Source: Aquabacter cavernae (lineage in GTDB: Bacteria > Pseudomonadota > Alphaproteobacteria > Rhizobiales > Xanthobacteraceae). Taken from it: a stretch of 64,000 nucleotides of DNA. Under the pieces are notes generated by a model, which saw nothing but the letters and a program-made list of their open reading frames with translations, did no database searches and was not told the origin of the DNA. The stretch is taken from assembly GCF_003993795.1 (NCBI RefSeq), contig NZ_RWKV01000008.1, positions 1,116,001-1,180,000 of the forward strand, in the 5' to 3' direction. Below, one piece after another: positions 7,975 through 19,065 of this stretch. A program made the translations under genes and the position numbers. Within the stretch, counting starts at the first letter, position 1. Each line of letters opens with the position of its first letter.

Positions 7975-8904
7975 ATGATGGCCCGCACGCTCGTCATCCT
8001 CAATGCCCAGGCGGGCACTATCCTCGATCTCGGAGCGGAGCGGGTGCGCCGCGAAGTGGACGCAGCCCTCACCGAGCCCGGCCAGGACGTGGACGTGGTG
8101 GTGCGCGAGGGCGCGGAAATAGCCAAGACCATCCGCGCAGCCCCTGCTTTGGGCTACGACACGCTGGTGGTGGGCGCGGGGGACGGGACCGTCAGCTATG
8201 CCTGCTCGGTGCTGGCCGATACCGGCCTGACCCTGGGCGTGCTGCCGCTCGGCACCATGAACCTTCTGGCCTACGACATCGGCCTGCCGCGCGACCTGCC
8301 GGGCGCCCTCGCCGCCCTGCGGGAGGCCGAGCCCATGGCCATCGACCTCGCCCTCCTGAACGGGCGGGCCTTCCACGGCGTGTCCGGCGTCGGCTTCTTC
8401 AGCCAGATGGCCATGGCGCGCGAAGCCATGCGCCAGCAGCACGGGCGGGCGATCGGCTGGTTCCTGGCCCTCGGCCGGGCGCTGGCCCGGTCCGGGCGGC
8501 TGCGGCTCGATATCGACGTGGACGGGCAGCGCGTCTCGCTGGACGCCTATGCGGCCCTCATCACCAACAACACGTTCGACGGGGCCGGCTGGCACCGCTC
8601 GCGGCTGGATGGCGGGGAACTGGAGGTTCTGGTGGCGGAGGAGCGTGGCGCGCTCGCGCGGGTGAAGGTGGGCGCGGACGTGCTCATCCAGACCTGGCGC
8701 GACAATCCCGGCATCCACGCCTTCAAGGGCCGCTCGATCACCATCAGCGCCTCCCATCGCCGCCGCCTGTGGGTAGCGACCGATGGGGAAGTGACCCGGG
8801 AGAACACGCCCATGCGCTATGAGATCCAGCCCAAGGCGCTGCGCCTGCTCATGCCCAAGGCCGCCCTCCAGCGCCCCCAGCCCCTGGCCGAAAGCGCGGC
8901 GTGA
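7975..8904 (+). CDS. Diacylglycerol kinase-family lipid kinase
   Basis: The 309-residue protein has the DAGK catalytic fold. VILNAQAGTILD is the first nucleotide-binding loop, TLVVGAGDGTVSYACSVL replaces the usual GGDGT with GAGDGT, and LGVLPLGTMNLLAYDIGLP is the substrate-side motif. The C-terminal beta domain ends with LWVATDGEVTREN. Relatives (YegS, DgkB, BmrU type) phosphorylate diacylglycerol or related lipids at the cytoplasmic membrane face. The Gly-to-Ala change in GAGDGT is mild and activity is likely retained. The first Met doublet (MMARTL) leaves a one-codon ambiguity in the start. Confidence 0.85.
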   Translation: MMARTLVILNAQAGTILDLGAERVRREVDAALTEPGQDVDVVVREGAEIAKTIRAAPALGYDTLVVGAGDGTVSYACSVLADTGLTLGVLPLGTMNLLAYDIGLPRDLPGALAALREAEPMAIDLALLNGRAFHGVSGVGFFSQMAMAREAMRQQHGRAIGWFLALGRALARSGRLRLDIDVDGQRVSLDAYAALITNNTFDGAGWHRSRLDGGELEVLVAEERGALARVKVGADVLIQTWRDNPGIHAFKGRSITISASHRRRLWVATDGEVTRENTPMRYEIQPKALRLLMPKAALQRPQPLAESAA

Positions 8905-8939
8905 GGCCCCGGGAGCCCGTCTGGAACTACACGGGTTGC

Positions 8940-9131
8940 GTCCTTCCCCCTCCCAACCCTCCCCCGCAAGCGGGAGAGGGCTTTCCACACCTGAATTATG
9001 GGCCTGCCACGGGCGGTTGGCGCGACCGGCTCCCTCTCCCGCCCGAACTCGGCTGTTGCCGAGTTCGGTTCATGAGCGCACCTAAGTCGGCAACAGCCGA
9101 CTTAGGTGCGGGGGAGGGTGGGAGGGGCAGA
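8940..9131. repeat. Palindromic repeat family C, composite (fills the 8905-9270 gap)
   Basis: The 366-bp gene-free gap holds CCCTCCCCCGCAAGCGGGAGAGG and then a larger unit at about 9027-9131. That unit is bounded by CCCTCTCCCGC and GCGGGGGAGGG. Inside are two perfect hairpins: CGAACTCGG with CCGAGTTCG, and CACCTAAGTCGGC with GCCGACTTAGGTG. The large unit aligns with the reverse complement of about 33100-33207. No gene is supported; the remainder of the gap shows nothing recognisable. Confidence 0.75.
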
Positions 9132-9270
9132 GCCGTTCCGAAGGGCAAGCGGATCTGAATTTCCAAACGGGCTCTAAGATCCGCGCGTTCGACCCATGGG
9201 TCTTTGGTCATGCCCGCGCGGCGCCTGAGCAAAGCGGCCCGGCATCTGCGGACGCCGGGAGCCGACAGGA

Positions 9271-9834
9271 TCAGGCGGAGGCACCCTGCGCCTTCGCGCG
9301 CTTCAGGTGCTCGTCGAGACGCGGCAGGATCTCCACGAAATTGCAGGGGCGGTAGCGCACGTCGAGCTGGTTCACGAGGATCTCGTCCCAGCCGTCCCGG
9401 CAGGCGCCCGGCGAGCCGGGCAGGCAGAAGATGTAGGTGGCATTGGCCACCCCCGCCGTGGCGCGGCTCTGCAGCGTCGAGGTGCCGATCTTCGCATAGG
9501 AGATCATGTGGAAGACCGTGGAGAAGCCTTCCATGCGCTTCTCGAACAAAGGCTCCAGCGCCTCCGGCGTCACGTCGCGTCCCGTGAAGCCCGTGCCCCC
9601 GGTGGTGATGACCACGTCCACCTCGGGATGGGCGATCCAGCCCCGCACCACGGAGCGGATCTCCGCCACGTCGTCCGGCACGATGTCGCGGCCGGCGAGC
9701 ACATGGCCCGCCCCCTCGATACGCTCCTGGAGGGTCGCACCCGACTTGTCGGTGGCAAGGTCGCGGCTGTCGGAGACGGTGAGCACCGCGATGCGCAGGG
9801 GCACGAAGGGGCGCGTGGCATCGATTCCGGGCAT
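9271..9834 (-). CDS. moaB: Molybdenum cofactor biosynthesis protein MoaB
   Basis: The 187-residue protein belongs to the MoaB/MogA molybdopterin adenylyltransferase family. IAVLTVSDSRDLATDKSG, DVVITTGGTGFTGRDVTPEA and the ISYAKIGTSTLQSRATAGVAN block are the MPT-binding motifs. FCLPGSPGACRDGWDEIL matches the C-terminal family signature. It adenylylates molybdopterin before metal insertion, or a paralogous role applies. The ATG at 9834 overlaps the stop of the upstream metallopeptidase gene (TGATG), so the two are co-transcribed and probably translationally coupled. An upstream in-frame ATG at 9861 lies inside that neighbour and is less likely. Confidence 0.92.
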   Translation of the reverse strand: MPGIDATRPFVPLRIAVLTVSDSRDLATDKSGATLQERIEGAGHVLAGRDIVPDDVAEIRSVVRGWIAHPEVDVVITTGGTGFTGRDVTPEALEPLFEKRMEGFSTVFHMISYAKIGTSTLQSRATAGVANATYIFCLPGSPGACRDGWDEILVNQLDVRYRPCNFVEILPRLDEHLKRAKAQGASA

Positions 9835-10700
9835 CAGACGGGTCCCTGCAAGGTATTGCATTGCTGCATGGAGCCCGTCTTAAGCCCGCGCGTGAACCAG
9901 GTCACGCGCTGCTGGGAGGAGCCGTGGGTGAAGCTGTCCGGCATCACCATGCCCTGGGACTGCTTCTGAAGCTTGTCGTCGCCGATGGCGCTGGCGGCGT
10001 TCAGCGCCTCCTCGATGTCGCCCGGCTCCAGGATCTGGAAGCGCGCATTGGCATGGTGCGCCCACACGCCCGCGAGACAGTCGGCCATCAGCTCCGTGCG
10101 CACGGAAAGCGCGTTCGCCTCCGCCTTGCTGCCCGCACTGCGCTGGGCCTCCTGCACACGCGGCAGGATGCCGGTGATGTTCTGCACATGGTGGCCCACC
10201 TCGTGGGCGATCACATAGGCATTGGCGAAGTCGCCGGGCGCGCGGAAGCGGTCCTTCATCTCCTGGAAGAAGGAGAGGTCCAGATAGACCTTCTGGTCCG
10301 TGGGGCAATAGAACGGCCCCACCGCCGAGGTCGCCCCGCCGCAGGCCGAGCGGGTGGAGCCGGAGAACAGGACCATGGTGGGGTCCTTATAGGTGCGGCC
10401 CTGCTGGCGGAAGAGTTCGGTCCACACATCCTCGGTCTGGGCGAGCACGGTGGAGGCGAAGCGGCCGAGCTGGTCCGTCGGCGCGCCTTGCTTGCCCTGA
10501 GGCTGTGCGCTTTGCTCATAACCGCCCGACCCGCCCTGGATGGCGTCGAGCCCGGAGAGCAGCACCAACGGGTTGATGCCCAGCGCCCAGCCCACAAGGC
10601 CCACCACGATCAACGTGCCGATGCCGATGCCCCCGGCCCCGCCGCGCATGCCGCGCCGGTCCTCCACATTGCCGCTGGAGCGGAAATCCTCCCACCGCAT
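9834..10700 (-). CDS. Neutral zinc metallopeptidase (YpfJ family)
   Basis: The 288-residue protein starts MRWEDFRSSGNVEDRR, the conserved N-terminus of the YpfJ family (PF04228). A single membrane segment (GIGTLIVVGLVGWALG, about 25-42) is followed by a low-complexity linker. The catalytic domain carries VIAHEVGHHVQNITG, the HEXXH zinc site, and ELMADCLAGVWAHHA with the third ligand region. Family members are predicted membrane-anchored peptidases whose substrates are unknown. The start is set by GGAGGATGTC directly before the ATG. It is the first gene of a two-gene unit with moaB, an association with no evident biochemical link. Confidence 0.9.
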   Translation of the reverse strand: MRWEDFRSSGNVEDRRGMRGGAGGIGIGTLIVVGLVGWALGINPLVLLSGLDAIQGGSGGYEQSAQPQGKQGAPTDQLGRFASTVLAQTEDVWTELFRQQGRTYKDPTMVLFSGSTRSACGGATSAVGPFYCPTDQKVYLDLSFFQEMKDRFRAPGDFANAYVIAHEVGHHVQNITGILPRVQEAQRSAGSKAEANALSVRTELMADCLAGVWAHHANARFQILEPGDIEEALNAASAIGDDKLQKQSQGMVMPDSFTHGSSQQRVTWFTRGLKTGSMQQCNTLQGPV

Positions 10701-10813
10701 GACATCCTCCACCGCTCGTCTTCGGCTTGCGCCACCCGTGACCAACGCCACGGCGGCGCTCTCGGTTCTGTTCGCTTAAAGGCAGATTGCGGTGGAAACG
10801 GTGACGCTCGCGC

Positions 10814-11821
10814 TCAATGTGGCGCCACGAGGCGGCTGTCCGCGCGCTCGAACCGCCACAATGCCGCCGGCGACAGGTGCGTCCCGCCGATCCAGCGATC
10901 CACGCCGTTGCGCGCGGCGTGGTCGAAATCGCCCGCCAGCGCCGCCTCCCCCGCCTTGGTCAGCGCCACCGTCCCGGAGGCGAACTCCCGGTAGGTGCGC
11001 TCCTCCGGGCTTGGCGGCTCGGCGGGCGTGAAGGGGCGCACCTGCGCGATGCTGAACGGCAGGCCCGTGATCAGCGGCTCGGGGGCGTTCGCCAGGGCCT
11101 CCAGCCGCAGGAAGAAGGAGAGATCACCCATGAATTGCGCCTCCTCCGCCTGGGTGACCGTGCCGAACAGGCGGCCGATCACCTGCGGGCCGTCTGCGAG
11201 CGCGCGCAAGGTCCGCTCCTCGGTCAAGGACAGGCCGCTGCCGGGGGCGGGAAGCTCGGCCAGCAGGCGGCGCAGGGCCGCCCCCAGAAAGGGCAGTTCC
11301 GGCAGGCTGGAATGGCCCAGCACCGCCAGCGCCTCGGGCGTCGGGGCGGTGAAGGCTTCCCAGGCGGCGCGCGCCATCTCCAGCTGGAGGCTCGACACCG
11401 GCGTGGCCGTGCCCTCGAAACGGGCCATGTCGGCGGGGGCGAGCGCGCCCAGATAGGTGTCCGCCTGCATCAGCCGCAGGCCGAGGCGCTCCGGCTCGCG
11501 GGCGAAGAAGGCGAGGAGCTGGATGAGCTGGAGCTGGTCGAACAGATCATGCTCGAACCACAGCTCCACCTCGCTATAGGCGATATGGGCGGACAGGATG
11601 CCGTCGCGCTGGGCGAAATCCGCGCGCACGCCGTCGAGGTCGAAACCGAGCGCGCCCGCGATGAAGTCGGCCCGCGCGTCGGAAACCAGTTCGAGGCTTC
11701 CCGCGTCCGGCACCGGGCCGTCATGCAGGAAGTCCCGCCATTCCAGGACGCGCCCCTTCACGCCGCCGCTGCGGATGTTCGCGGCAGCCGAATCCCCATT
11801 GGTGACGATCAGCCGTGCCAT
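10814..11821 (-). CDS. DUF1835 domain protein
   Basis: The 335-residue protein opens with LIVTNGDSAAANIRSGGVKGRVLEWRD, typical of the DUF1835 family, and has LWFEHDLFDQLQLIQLLAFF in the first half. The C-terminal part (YREFASGTVALTKAGEAALAG, then RWIGGTHLSP) looks like a winged-helix-type region followed by a conserved motif often seen in these proteins. Function is unknown. It is transcribed alone. Its ribosome-binding region lies in a 12-bp tandem repeat (11827-11855), each unit of which supplies an AGCGAGG on the coding strand. Confidence 0.85.
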   Translation of the reverse strand: MARLIVTNGDSAAANIRSGGVKGRVLEWRDFLHDGPVPDAGSLELVSDARADFIAGALGFDLDGVRADFAQRDGILSAHIAYSEVELWFEHDLFDQLQLIQLLAFFAREPERLGLRLMQADTYLGALAPADMARFEGTATPVSSLQLEMARAAWEAFTAPTPEALAVLGHSSLPELPFLGAALRRLLAELPAPGSGLSLTEERTLRALADGPQVIGRLFGTVTQAEEAQFMGDLSFFLRLEALANAPEPLITGLPFSIAQVRPFTPAEPPSPEERTYREFASGTVALTKAGEAALAGDFDHAARNGVDRWIGGTHLSPAALWRFERADSRLVAPH

Positions 11822-11826
11822 GAAAA

Positions 11827-11855
11827 CCTCGCTCTAACCCTCGCTCTAACCCTCG
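11827..11855. repeat. 12-bp tandem repeat, 2.4 copies
   Basis: CCTCGCTCTAAC occurs at 11827-11838 and 11839-11850, followed by CCTCG. It sits immediately before the DUF1835 start codon and provides the purine-rich ribosome-binding segment on the minus strand. Confidence 0.8.
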
Positions 11856-11898
11856 TTGCGGTCCCCGCCGGTTTGGTCTTGCGTCTTGTGCCGGGCTC

Positions 11899-13861
<1,963 letters not shown>

Positions 13862-13888
13862 TCCCATCCGCCGCTACGGCCACAGGAA

Positions 13889-13918
13889 GCGCCCGCCCTC
13901 CCCGGCGGGCGCTTTTTT
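13889..13918 (+). terminator. Intrinsic terminator of eno
   Basis: GCGCCCGCC (13889-13897) pairs with GGCGGGCGC (13904-13912) and is followed by six T residues. Confidence 0.9.
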
Positions 13919-13923
13919 ATGGG

Positions 13924-14706
13924 TCAGGCGGCGGAAGCCGGCTCGCGCGGGCGGCGCGGGGCGGCGCGCCGGGTGGGCGTGCCCTTGCTGCGGGCCGGAA
14001 CTGGCGCCGGGGCAGGTGCGGGCTGGCGCGAAGCCAGCAGCATGAGACCGGCCGGAAGCGCGGCGAGCAGCACCAGCAGCACGGCGAGCAGTCCCTCGCC
14101 CATGACGCCCTTCAGCACCGCCGCGAGCCCCGCCACCGTCACCAGAGCGGAAAGGACAGCCGCGCCCAGCACGGCCGCCAGGGCCCGCAGGCCCGCTTTA
14201 TGCCGGTTCATGGCCACCAGCATGGCCCAGGCGGCCAAAGGCAGCATGAGCAGCCCCGTGCCGAGGCCCGGATTGTAGCGCGCGAGCCCCATGGCCGCGC
14301 CGATCTGCAGGATGAGATTGCCCAGCGGCAAGGCGAAGACGGTGAGGGCAAGCAGCGGGCGGCGCGAGGCGGCCAGCGCCCCGAACAGCCCGGCCAGCCA
14401 GACCGCGCCCGCATTATAGGCGGTGAGGAAACTGAGCGGCACCGGGCAGGCCACCGCGTCGCGATAGCCGAGGCCCGTGCAGAGCGCGCCCAGAAGCGCA
14501 TAGGGCCGCCCGAACAGGTCGATGCCGCTTTCCTCGAACTGATGCAGCAGGCTGAGCGCGAAACCGAGCCAGGCGAGCCACGTCAGATCATGGCCGCGCG
14601 GCACCCGCCGGTCCGTCGCAAGCCCATCCCCCGCCGCCAGCAGGACGAAGAGCACCAAGGCGGCGCCGAGCGCGATCCAGGGCCATGAGACTGCGAAGGA
14701 CATCAT
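13924..14706 (-). CDS. HXXEE-domain membrane protein
   Basis: The 260-residue protein is mostly hydrophobic, with about seven membrane segments. Near residue 54 it has LLHQFEES, the HXXEE motif after which this bacterial family is named, and SFLTAYNAGAVW carries the conserved Asn region. The last 40 residues are a basic, proline-rich cytoplasmic tail (PAPAPAPVPARSKGTPTRR). No activity is established for the family. It converges on eno, whose terminator is six bases away. A start at the second Met is equally possible. Confidence 0.75.
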   Translation of the reverse strand: MMSFAVSWPWIALGAALVLFVLLAAGDGLATDRRVPRGHDLTWLAWLGFALSLLHQFEESGIDLFGRPYALLGALCTGLGYRDAVACPVPLSFLTAYNAGAVWLAGLFGALAASRRPLLALTVFALPLGNLILQIGAAMGLARYNPGLGTGLLMLPLAAWAMLVAMNRHKAGLRALAAVLGAAVLSALVTVAGLAAVLKGVMGEGLLAVLLVLLAALPAGLMLLASRQPAPAPAPVPARSKGTPTRRAAPRRPREPASAA

Positions 14707-14769
14707 GGCGGGCAGTCTAGCGGACGAAGGTTTCGGAAAATGAAATCCCCGCCCTCTATTGGGCGTGCG

Positions 14770-15495
14770 TCATGCCTCGCTGTCCAGGGTGGCGAGCGCC
14801 GCGCGGGCCAATTCCATGGTGCGGGTGAAATGGGCGGCGAGCGCCCGGGTCGCGGCGTCCGGATCGCGGGCGAGCGCGGCCTCGAACAAAAGCTGGTGCT
14901 CGCTCTGCACATCCCGCTCCGCCCCGTCCGCCGTGGCGCGGGCCAGGGCGCGGTAGCGTTCGGATTGCTCGAACAGGGTGCGCTGGAGGCGCAGCAGCCA
15001 GTCCAGGCCGCAAGCGCTCACCAGGGCCTGATGGAAGGCGAAGTGCAGGTCCGTCCAGCCGCCGTCCTGGGGAGCGGGCTGGCGGGCATTGGCGGACGGG
15101 CTCTCGCTGAGCGCCGCCCAGGCCGCGCGCACATCCGCCTCCCATTCCGCCCCGCCCCGCTCCAGGGACCGGCGCAGGGCAAGGCTTTCCACCTCGATAC
15201 GGGTCTCGGTCAGGTCCGCAAGGTCGGCGGCATCCAGCCCGGTGACGCGGAAGCCGCGCTGGTCCTCGCTGGTCACGAACCCGTCCGCCACAAGGCGGGA
15301 CAAGGCTTCGCGCACGGCGGAGAGGCTCACATCGAAGCGCTTGGCCAAGAGCGCGATGGGCAGCTTCTCACCGGGCGGCAGGCGGCAGGTGAGAATGTCC
15401 GAGCGCAAGGAGGCATAAACAGCCGAGGTGAGGGAACGCACGGGACCGGAGGGAGCCGTAATGCCCGTCGCCCGTCGTCGCACCACCATGTCCAT
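14770..15495 (-). CDS. GntR-family transcriptional regulator (FadR subfamily, FCD domain)
   Basis: The 241-residue regulator has an N-terminal winged helix ([25 protein letters not shown], then [25 protein letters not shown]) and an all-helical FCD effector domain from about 90, with the metal-site candidates in the [17 protein letters not shown] and [10 protein letters not shown] segments. FCD regulators usually sense organic acids and repress adjacent catabolic genes. No obvious target lies next to it; hisC is divergent. The start at 15495 is set by GGGGAGAG five bases upstream. A longer frame exists but would overlap the hisC leader. Confidence 0.88.
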   Translation of the reverse strand: MDMVVRRRATGITAPSGPVRSLTSAVYASLRSDILTCRLPPGEKLPIALLAKRFDVSLSAVREALSRLVADGFVTSEDQRGFRVTGLDAADLADLTETRIEVESLALRRSLERGGAEWEADVRAAWAALSESPSANARQPAPQDGGWTDLHFAFHQALVSACGLDWLLRLQRTLFEQSERYRALARATADGAERDVQSEHQLLFEAALARDPDAATRALAAHFTRTMELARAALATLDSEA

Positions 15496-15665
15496 CACCG
15501 CTCTCCCCCGAGAACACGCCATCCGGCCCGCACAATTCCATATTGCGCCGCCAAACTCCCGGTCTTTTCCGCCGGATGGGTGCAGAAAATGTGCCGGATC
15601 CGCGAATCGCACCCGCGCGCCCGGCATGCTACATGCCGCCTCCGAGGAAGGACCCGAGCACACCC

Positions 15666-16724
15666 ATGTCGCGCTTCTGGAGCCCGGTCGTCGAGACCCT
15701 GACCCCCTATGTCCCCGGCGAGCAGCCGCGGATGGCGGGGCTGATCAAGCTCAACACCAATGAGAACCCCTATCCCCCCTCCCCCAAGGTCGCCGAGGCG
15801 ATCGCGGCCGAGATGGGGACACTGCGCCTTTATCCCGAGCCCACCGGCCATGTCCTGCGGGCGGCGGTGGCGGCCCGCTACGGGGTGGGCGAGGACGAGG
15901 TGTTCGTGGGCAACGGCTCCGACGAGGTGCTGGCCCATGCCTTCCAGGCGCTGCTGAAGCACGAGCGGCCCCTGCTCTTCCCGGACATCACCTATTCCTT
16001 CTACCCGGTCTATTGCGGCCTCTACGGCATCACGTCCGTGGAAGTGCCGCTGGACGAAGACCTGCGGGTGCGCCTGTCGGACTATGACCGGCCCTGCGGC
16101 GGCATCATCCTGCCCAATCCCAACGCCCCCACCGGCACGGCCCTGTCGCGCGCCGAGATCGCGGCGCTGCTCGCCGCCCATCCCGACGCGGTGGTTGTGG
16201 TGGACGAGGCCTATGTGGATTTCGGCGCCGAGAGCGCCATTCCCCTGGTGAAGGACCATCCCAACCTGCTGGTGGTGCACACCCTCTCCAAGTCCCGCGC
16301 CCTGGCGGGGCTGCGGGTGGGCTACGCCATCGGCCAGCCCCACCTCATCGAGGCGCTGGTGCGGGTGAAGGACAGCTTCAATTCCTACCCCCTGGACCGC
16401 CTCGCCTTGGTGGGTGCGGCGGCGGCGGTGGCGGACGAGGACTGGTTCACGCAGACCTGCGCCAAGGTGATCGCCTCCCGCACGCGGCTGGAGGCGGGCC
16501 TGTCGGCGCTGGGCTTCGCGACACTGCCCTCCAGCGCCAACTTCCTGTTCACCCGCCACGAGAGCGTGCCCGGCGCCACGCTTGCCGCCAAGCTGCGGGA
16601 GCGCGCCATCCTGGTGCGCCATTTCAAACGGCCGCGAATCGAGAACCATCTGCGCATTACCGTAGGGACGGACGCGGACTGCGACCGGCTGCTTGAGGCG
16701 CTCCACGATATTCTCAGAGCCTGA
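15666..16724 (+). CDS. hisC: Histidinol-phosphate aminotransferase
   Basis: HisC is a PLP-dependent class I/II aminotransferase that converts imidazole acetol phosphate to histidinol phosphate. [15 protein letters not shown] is the N-terminal family signature. [24 protein letters not shown] and [10 protein letters not shown] line the PLP pocket, and the Schiff-base Lys is in [31 protein letters not shown] carries the phosphate-binding Arg. The length of 352 residues is normal. Several Rhizobiales have more than one HisC paralogue, some acting on aromatic amino acids. This gene is not next to other his genes, so its exact role is inferred. Confidence 0.92.
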   Translation: MSRFWSPVVETLTPYVPGEQPRMAGLIKLNTNENPYPPSPKVAEAIAAEMGTLRLYPEPTGHVLRAAVAARYGVGEDEVFVGNGSDEVLAHAFQALLKHERPLLFPDITYSFYPVYCGLYGITSVEVPLDEDLRVRLSDYDRPCGGIILPNPNAPTGTALSRAEIAALLAAHPDAVVVVDEAYVDFGAESAIPLVKDHPNLLVVHTLSKSRALAGLRVGYAIGQPHLIEALVRVKDSFNSYPLDRLALVGAAAAVADEDWFTQTCAKVIASRTRLEAGLSALGFATLPSSANFLFTRHESVPGATLAAKLRERAILVRHFKRPRIENHLRITVGTDADCDRLLEALHDILRA

Positions 16725-16782
16725 TTCTTGAGATCTGACGGCTCATCAAGGCCCCTTGTGACGTTTCGGCGAAGCGGCGGCA

Positions 16783-16811
16783 TTGAAACCGCAGGCTACC
16801 TTCGCTATAGG
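16783..16811 (+). promoter_or_regulatory. Sigma-70-type promoter of the acpXL operon
   Basis: TTGAAA at 16783-16788 and TATAGG at 16806-16811 are separated by exactly 17 bases. The promoter lies about 100 bases before acpXL, which gives the operon a leader of roughly 95 nucleotides. Confidence 0.6.
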
Positions 16812-16917
16812 GGCGCACGACTATCAGAAGGGCTGCCGGACGGCCCTTGGCTTTGTCGCGAGCGCTCGCAAGTGCGATCATGCCGCGACAAAGGCCGAGC
16901 ACCATAGAGGCGTATTC

Positions 16918-17199
16918 ATGTCTTCGACGTTCGATACGGTCGCCAACATCATCGCCGAGACGTGCGACATCCCGCGCGACACGATCACGCCGGAAAGCCA
17001 TGCCATCGATGACCTCGGCATCGACAGCCTCGACTTCCTCGACATTGCCTTCGCCATCGACAAGGCGTTCGGCATTAAGCTGCCGCTGGAGCAGTGGACG
17101 CAGGAAGTGAACGACGGCAAGGCGACGACCGAGCAGTATTTCGTTCTCAAGAACCTCTGCGCGCGCATCGACGAGTTGGTCGCTGCGAAGTCCGCCTGA
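16918..17199 (+). CDS. acpXL: Acyl carrier protein AcpXL
   Basis: The 93-residue protein is the specialised acyl carrier protein for very-long-chain (27-hydroxyoctacosanoate-type) fatty acids of rhizobial lipid [22 protein letters not shown] contains the phosphopantetheine-accepting Ser (S37). The C-terminal segment [37 protein letters not shown] is longer than in AcpP and typical of AcpXL. It heads a run with fabZXL 15 bp downstream. The short leader and strong promoter fit a highly expressed carrier protein. Confidence 0.95.
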   Translation: MSSTFDTVANIIAETCDIPRDTITPESHAIDDLGIDSLDFLDIAFAIDKAFGIKLPLEQWTQEVNDGKATTEQYFVLKNLCARIDELVAAKSA

Positions 17200-17214
17200 G
17201 GCCGGAAGGGCCTG

Positions 17215-17688
17215 ATGCGTCCCGAAGTTTTCAAGATGGTGGACCGGATCGTTTCCATCGATCCGGCCCTGAAGACCATTCACTGCCAGGGCCTCGTGCC
17301 CGAGGAAAGCTCCATCTTCGAGGGGCACTTCCCCGGCTACCCCATCATGCCCGGCGTGCTCCTCATCGAGGCCATGGCGCAGACCACCGGCTGGCTGGTC
17401 CTGGCGCGCAACCGCTTCGAGAAGATGCCGTTTTTGGCCACCGTCAAGGAAGCCAAGCTGCGCACCTTCGTGGTGCCGGGCCAGAATCTGGACCTGCACT
17501 CGGAAATCCTGCACGAGGGCTCCGGATTCGTGGTGGCCAAGACCCATGCCACGCTCGACGGCAAGCCCATCTGCAATGCGGAACTGACCTTCCGCGTGCT
17601 CTCCTGGCCCGAAGGCCGCATGAAAAGCGTGGTGCTGAAGGTGGCCGAACACGTCCAGTTCCCCGTCGCGGATTATGTCGATGCCTGA
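17215..17688 (+). CDS. fabZXL: 3-hydroxyacyl-ACP dehydratase FabZXL
   Basis: The 157-residue hot-dog-fold dehydratase has the FabZ active site GHFPGYPIMPGVLLIEAMAQ, with catalytic His38 and Glu52. It would remove water from 3-hydroxyacyl-AcpXL during elongation to the C28 chain. It follows acpXL closely, and its 3' end overlaps the next ketosynthase-like gene by about 14 bp in another frame, so translational coupling is likely. Location in this cluster, not sequence alone, distinguishes it from housekeeping FabZ. Confidence 0.93.
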   Translation: MRPEVFKMVDRIVSIDPALKTIHCQGLVPEESSIFEGHFPGYPIMPGVLLIEAMAQTTGWLVLARNRFEKMPFLATVKEAKLRTFVVPGQNLDLHSEILHEGSGFVVAKTHATLDGKPICNAELTFRVLSWPEGRMKSVVLKVAEHVQFPVADYVDA

Positions 17689-18859
17689 GGGCACAAAACG
17701 GGACGTGTGGATCACCGGAATCGGGATCGTCTCCTCGCTCGGCGAGGGGCCGGACGCCCATTGGCAGGCGCTGAGCGCGGGCACCCCGCCCGTGACCGAC
17801 GCCGAGCGCTTCGCGCCCTACGTGGTGCACCCCCTCGTCAAGCTGGTCTATGACGCGCAGATCCCCAAGAAGGGCGACCAGCGCCAGATGGAGACCTGGC
17901 AGCGCATCGGCACCTACACGGCCGGGCTGGCGCTGGACAGCGCGGGCATCGCCAAGAATGCCGAGATCCTGGGCCGCACCGACATGGTGGTGGGCGCGGG
18001 CGGCGGCGAGCGCGACCATCAGGTGGACACGGCCATCCTCAACGATGTGCTCACTTCCAACGAGCCGGGCAAGCTGCTGAACGAGCGCCTGCTGTCGGAC
18101 CTGCGACCCACCTTGTCGCTGGCCCAGCTCTCCAACCTGCTGGCGGGCAACATTTCCATCGTGCACGGCGTCACCGGCTCCTCCCGCACCTTCATGGGCG
18201 AGGAAAGCGCGGGCGTGGACGCGGTGCGTGTGGGCTATTCGCGCATCGCGGCTGGCCAGAGCGAGATCGGCCTCGTGGGCGGCGCCTATAATGCCGAGCG
18301 CGAGGACATGCTGCTCCTCTATGCGCTCAACGATTTCTGCATGACCGACGAATTCCGCCCGGTCTTCTCGGGCGCCGAGGCTCCGGGCATTCCCTCCGGC
18401 TCCATGGGCGCCTTCCTGGTGCTCGAATCGCCCGAGCACGCCACGGCGCGCGGCGCGACCCCCATCGCCAAGCTCACCGGCGTCTGGTCCGAGCGGGCGC
18501 GACGCGATGAGCCCGGCGCGGTGGCCGCCAAGGTCGCGGACTTCGTGGCCCGGACCCATCCCGACGCGGTACTCTCCGGCGCCACCGGCGCGCACGGCGC
18601 CACCGAGGGCGAGGCCGAAGCGCTCAAGGGCGCGGGCGTGCCCGTGCGTGCCGTCGCCAACCGCATCGGCCACGGCTTCGAGGCCCAGTTCCCCGCCGCC
18701 GTCGCGCTTGCCGCGCTCACGGTCGCTAAGGGCGAGCTGTTCCCCGCCCTTTCCGGCGATCCGCTGGAGACCGGCACGGGCGCGCCGCAGCGCATCCTGG
18801 TGACCGGCGTCGGCCACTGGCGCGGCGAAGGCGCCGGGCTGGTGGAAAAGGTCGGCTGA
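17675..18859 (+). CDS. fabF2XL: Ketosynthase-like protein FabF2XL lacking the catalytic Cys
   Basis: The 394-residue protein has the thiolase fold of beta-ketoacyl-ACP synthase II (VWITGIGIVSSLGEGPDAHW at the N-terminus). The two active-site His positions appear kept, in GAHGATEGEAEA and RIGHGFEAQFP. The nucleophile region reads VTGSSRTFMGEESAGVDAV instead of TACASGA; aligning it with fabF1XL puts Glu177 at the Cys position. The only Cys is in NDFCMTDE. It therefore cannot act as a normal condensing enzyme and may be a chain-length-factor-like partner of the next gene. Two ATG codons (17675, 17681) both overlap the fabZXL stop. Confidence 0.9.
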   Translation: MSMPEGTKRDVWITGIGIVSSLGEGPDAHWQALSAGTPPVTDAERFAPYVVHPLVKLVYDAQIPKKGDQRQMETWQRIGTYTAGLALDSAGIAKNAEILGRTDMVVGAGGGERDHQVDTAILNDVLTSNEPGKLLNERLLSDLRPTLSLAQLSNLLAGNISIVHGVTGSSRTFMGEESAGVDAVRVGYSRIAAGQSEIGLVGGAYNAEREDMLLLYALNDFCMTDEFRPVFSGAEAPGIPSGSMGAFLVLESPEHATARGATPIAKLTGVWSERARRDEPGAVAAKVADFVARTHPDAVLSGATGAHGATEGEAEALKGAGVPVRAVANRIGHGFEAQFPAAVALAALTVAKGELFPALSGDPLETGTGAPQRILVTGVGHWRGEGAGLVEKVG

Positions 18860-19065
18860 GGCGCGCCTTTTCGCCTGTGCGGGGAGCGGCGGCATCGACG
18901 CTCCCGATCCTTCACGCCCGGACACGACCCTGCAAGGGGCGCCTGCCGCCCTCCTGCGGCAATGCCGCTCACCCGGCTCCGGGGTCGCGTTTTCCGCAGG
19001 ATCAACTAAATAGAGCGTGACTGACGCGCCGGGCGGGGCGCCGTATCGATTCCAGGAGTTGCCCC

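Noticed and set aside
9027-9131. CRISPR-like array from the regular hairpins
   Set aside because: Only two different palindromes, with no constant repeat and spacer pattern; the unit recurs elsewhere as an interspersed repeat.
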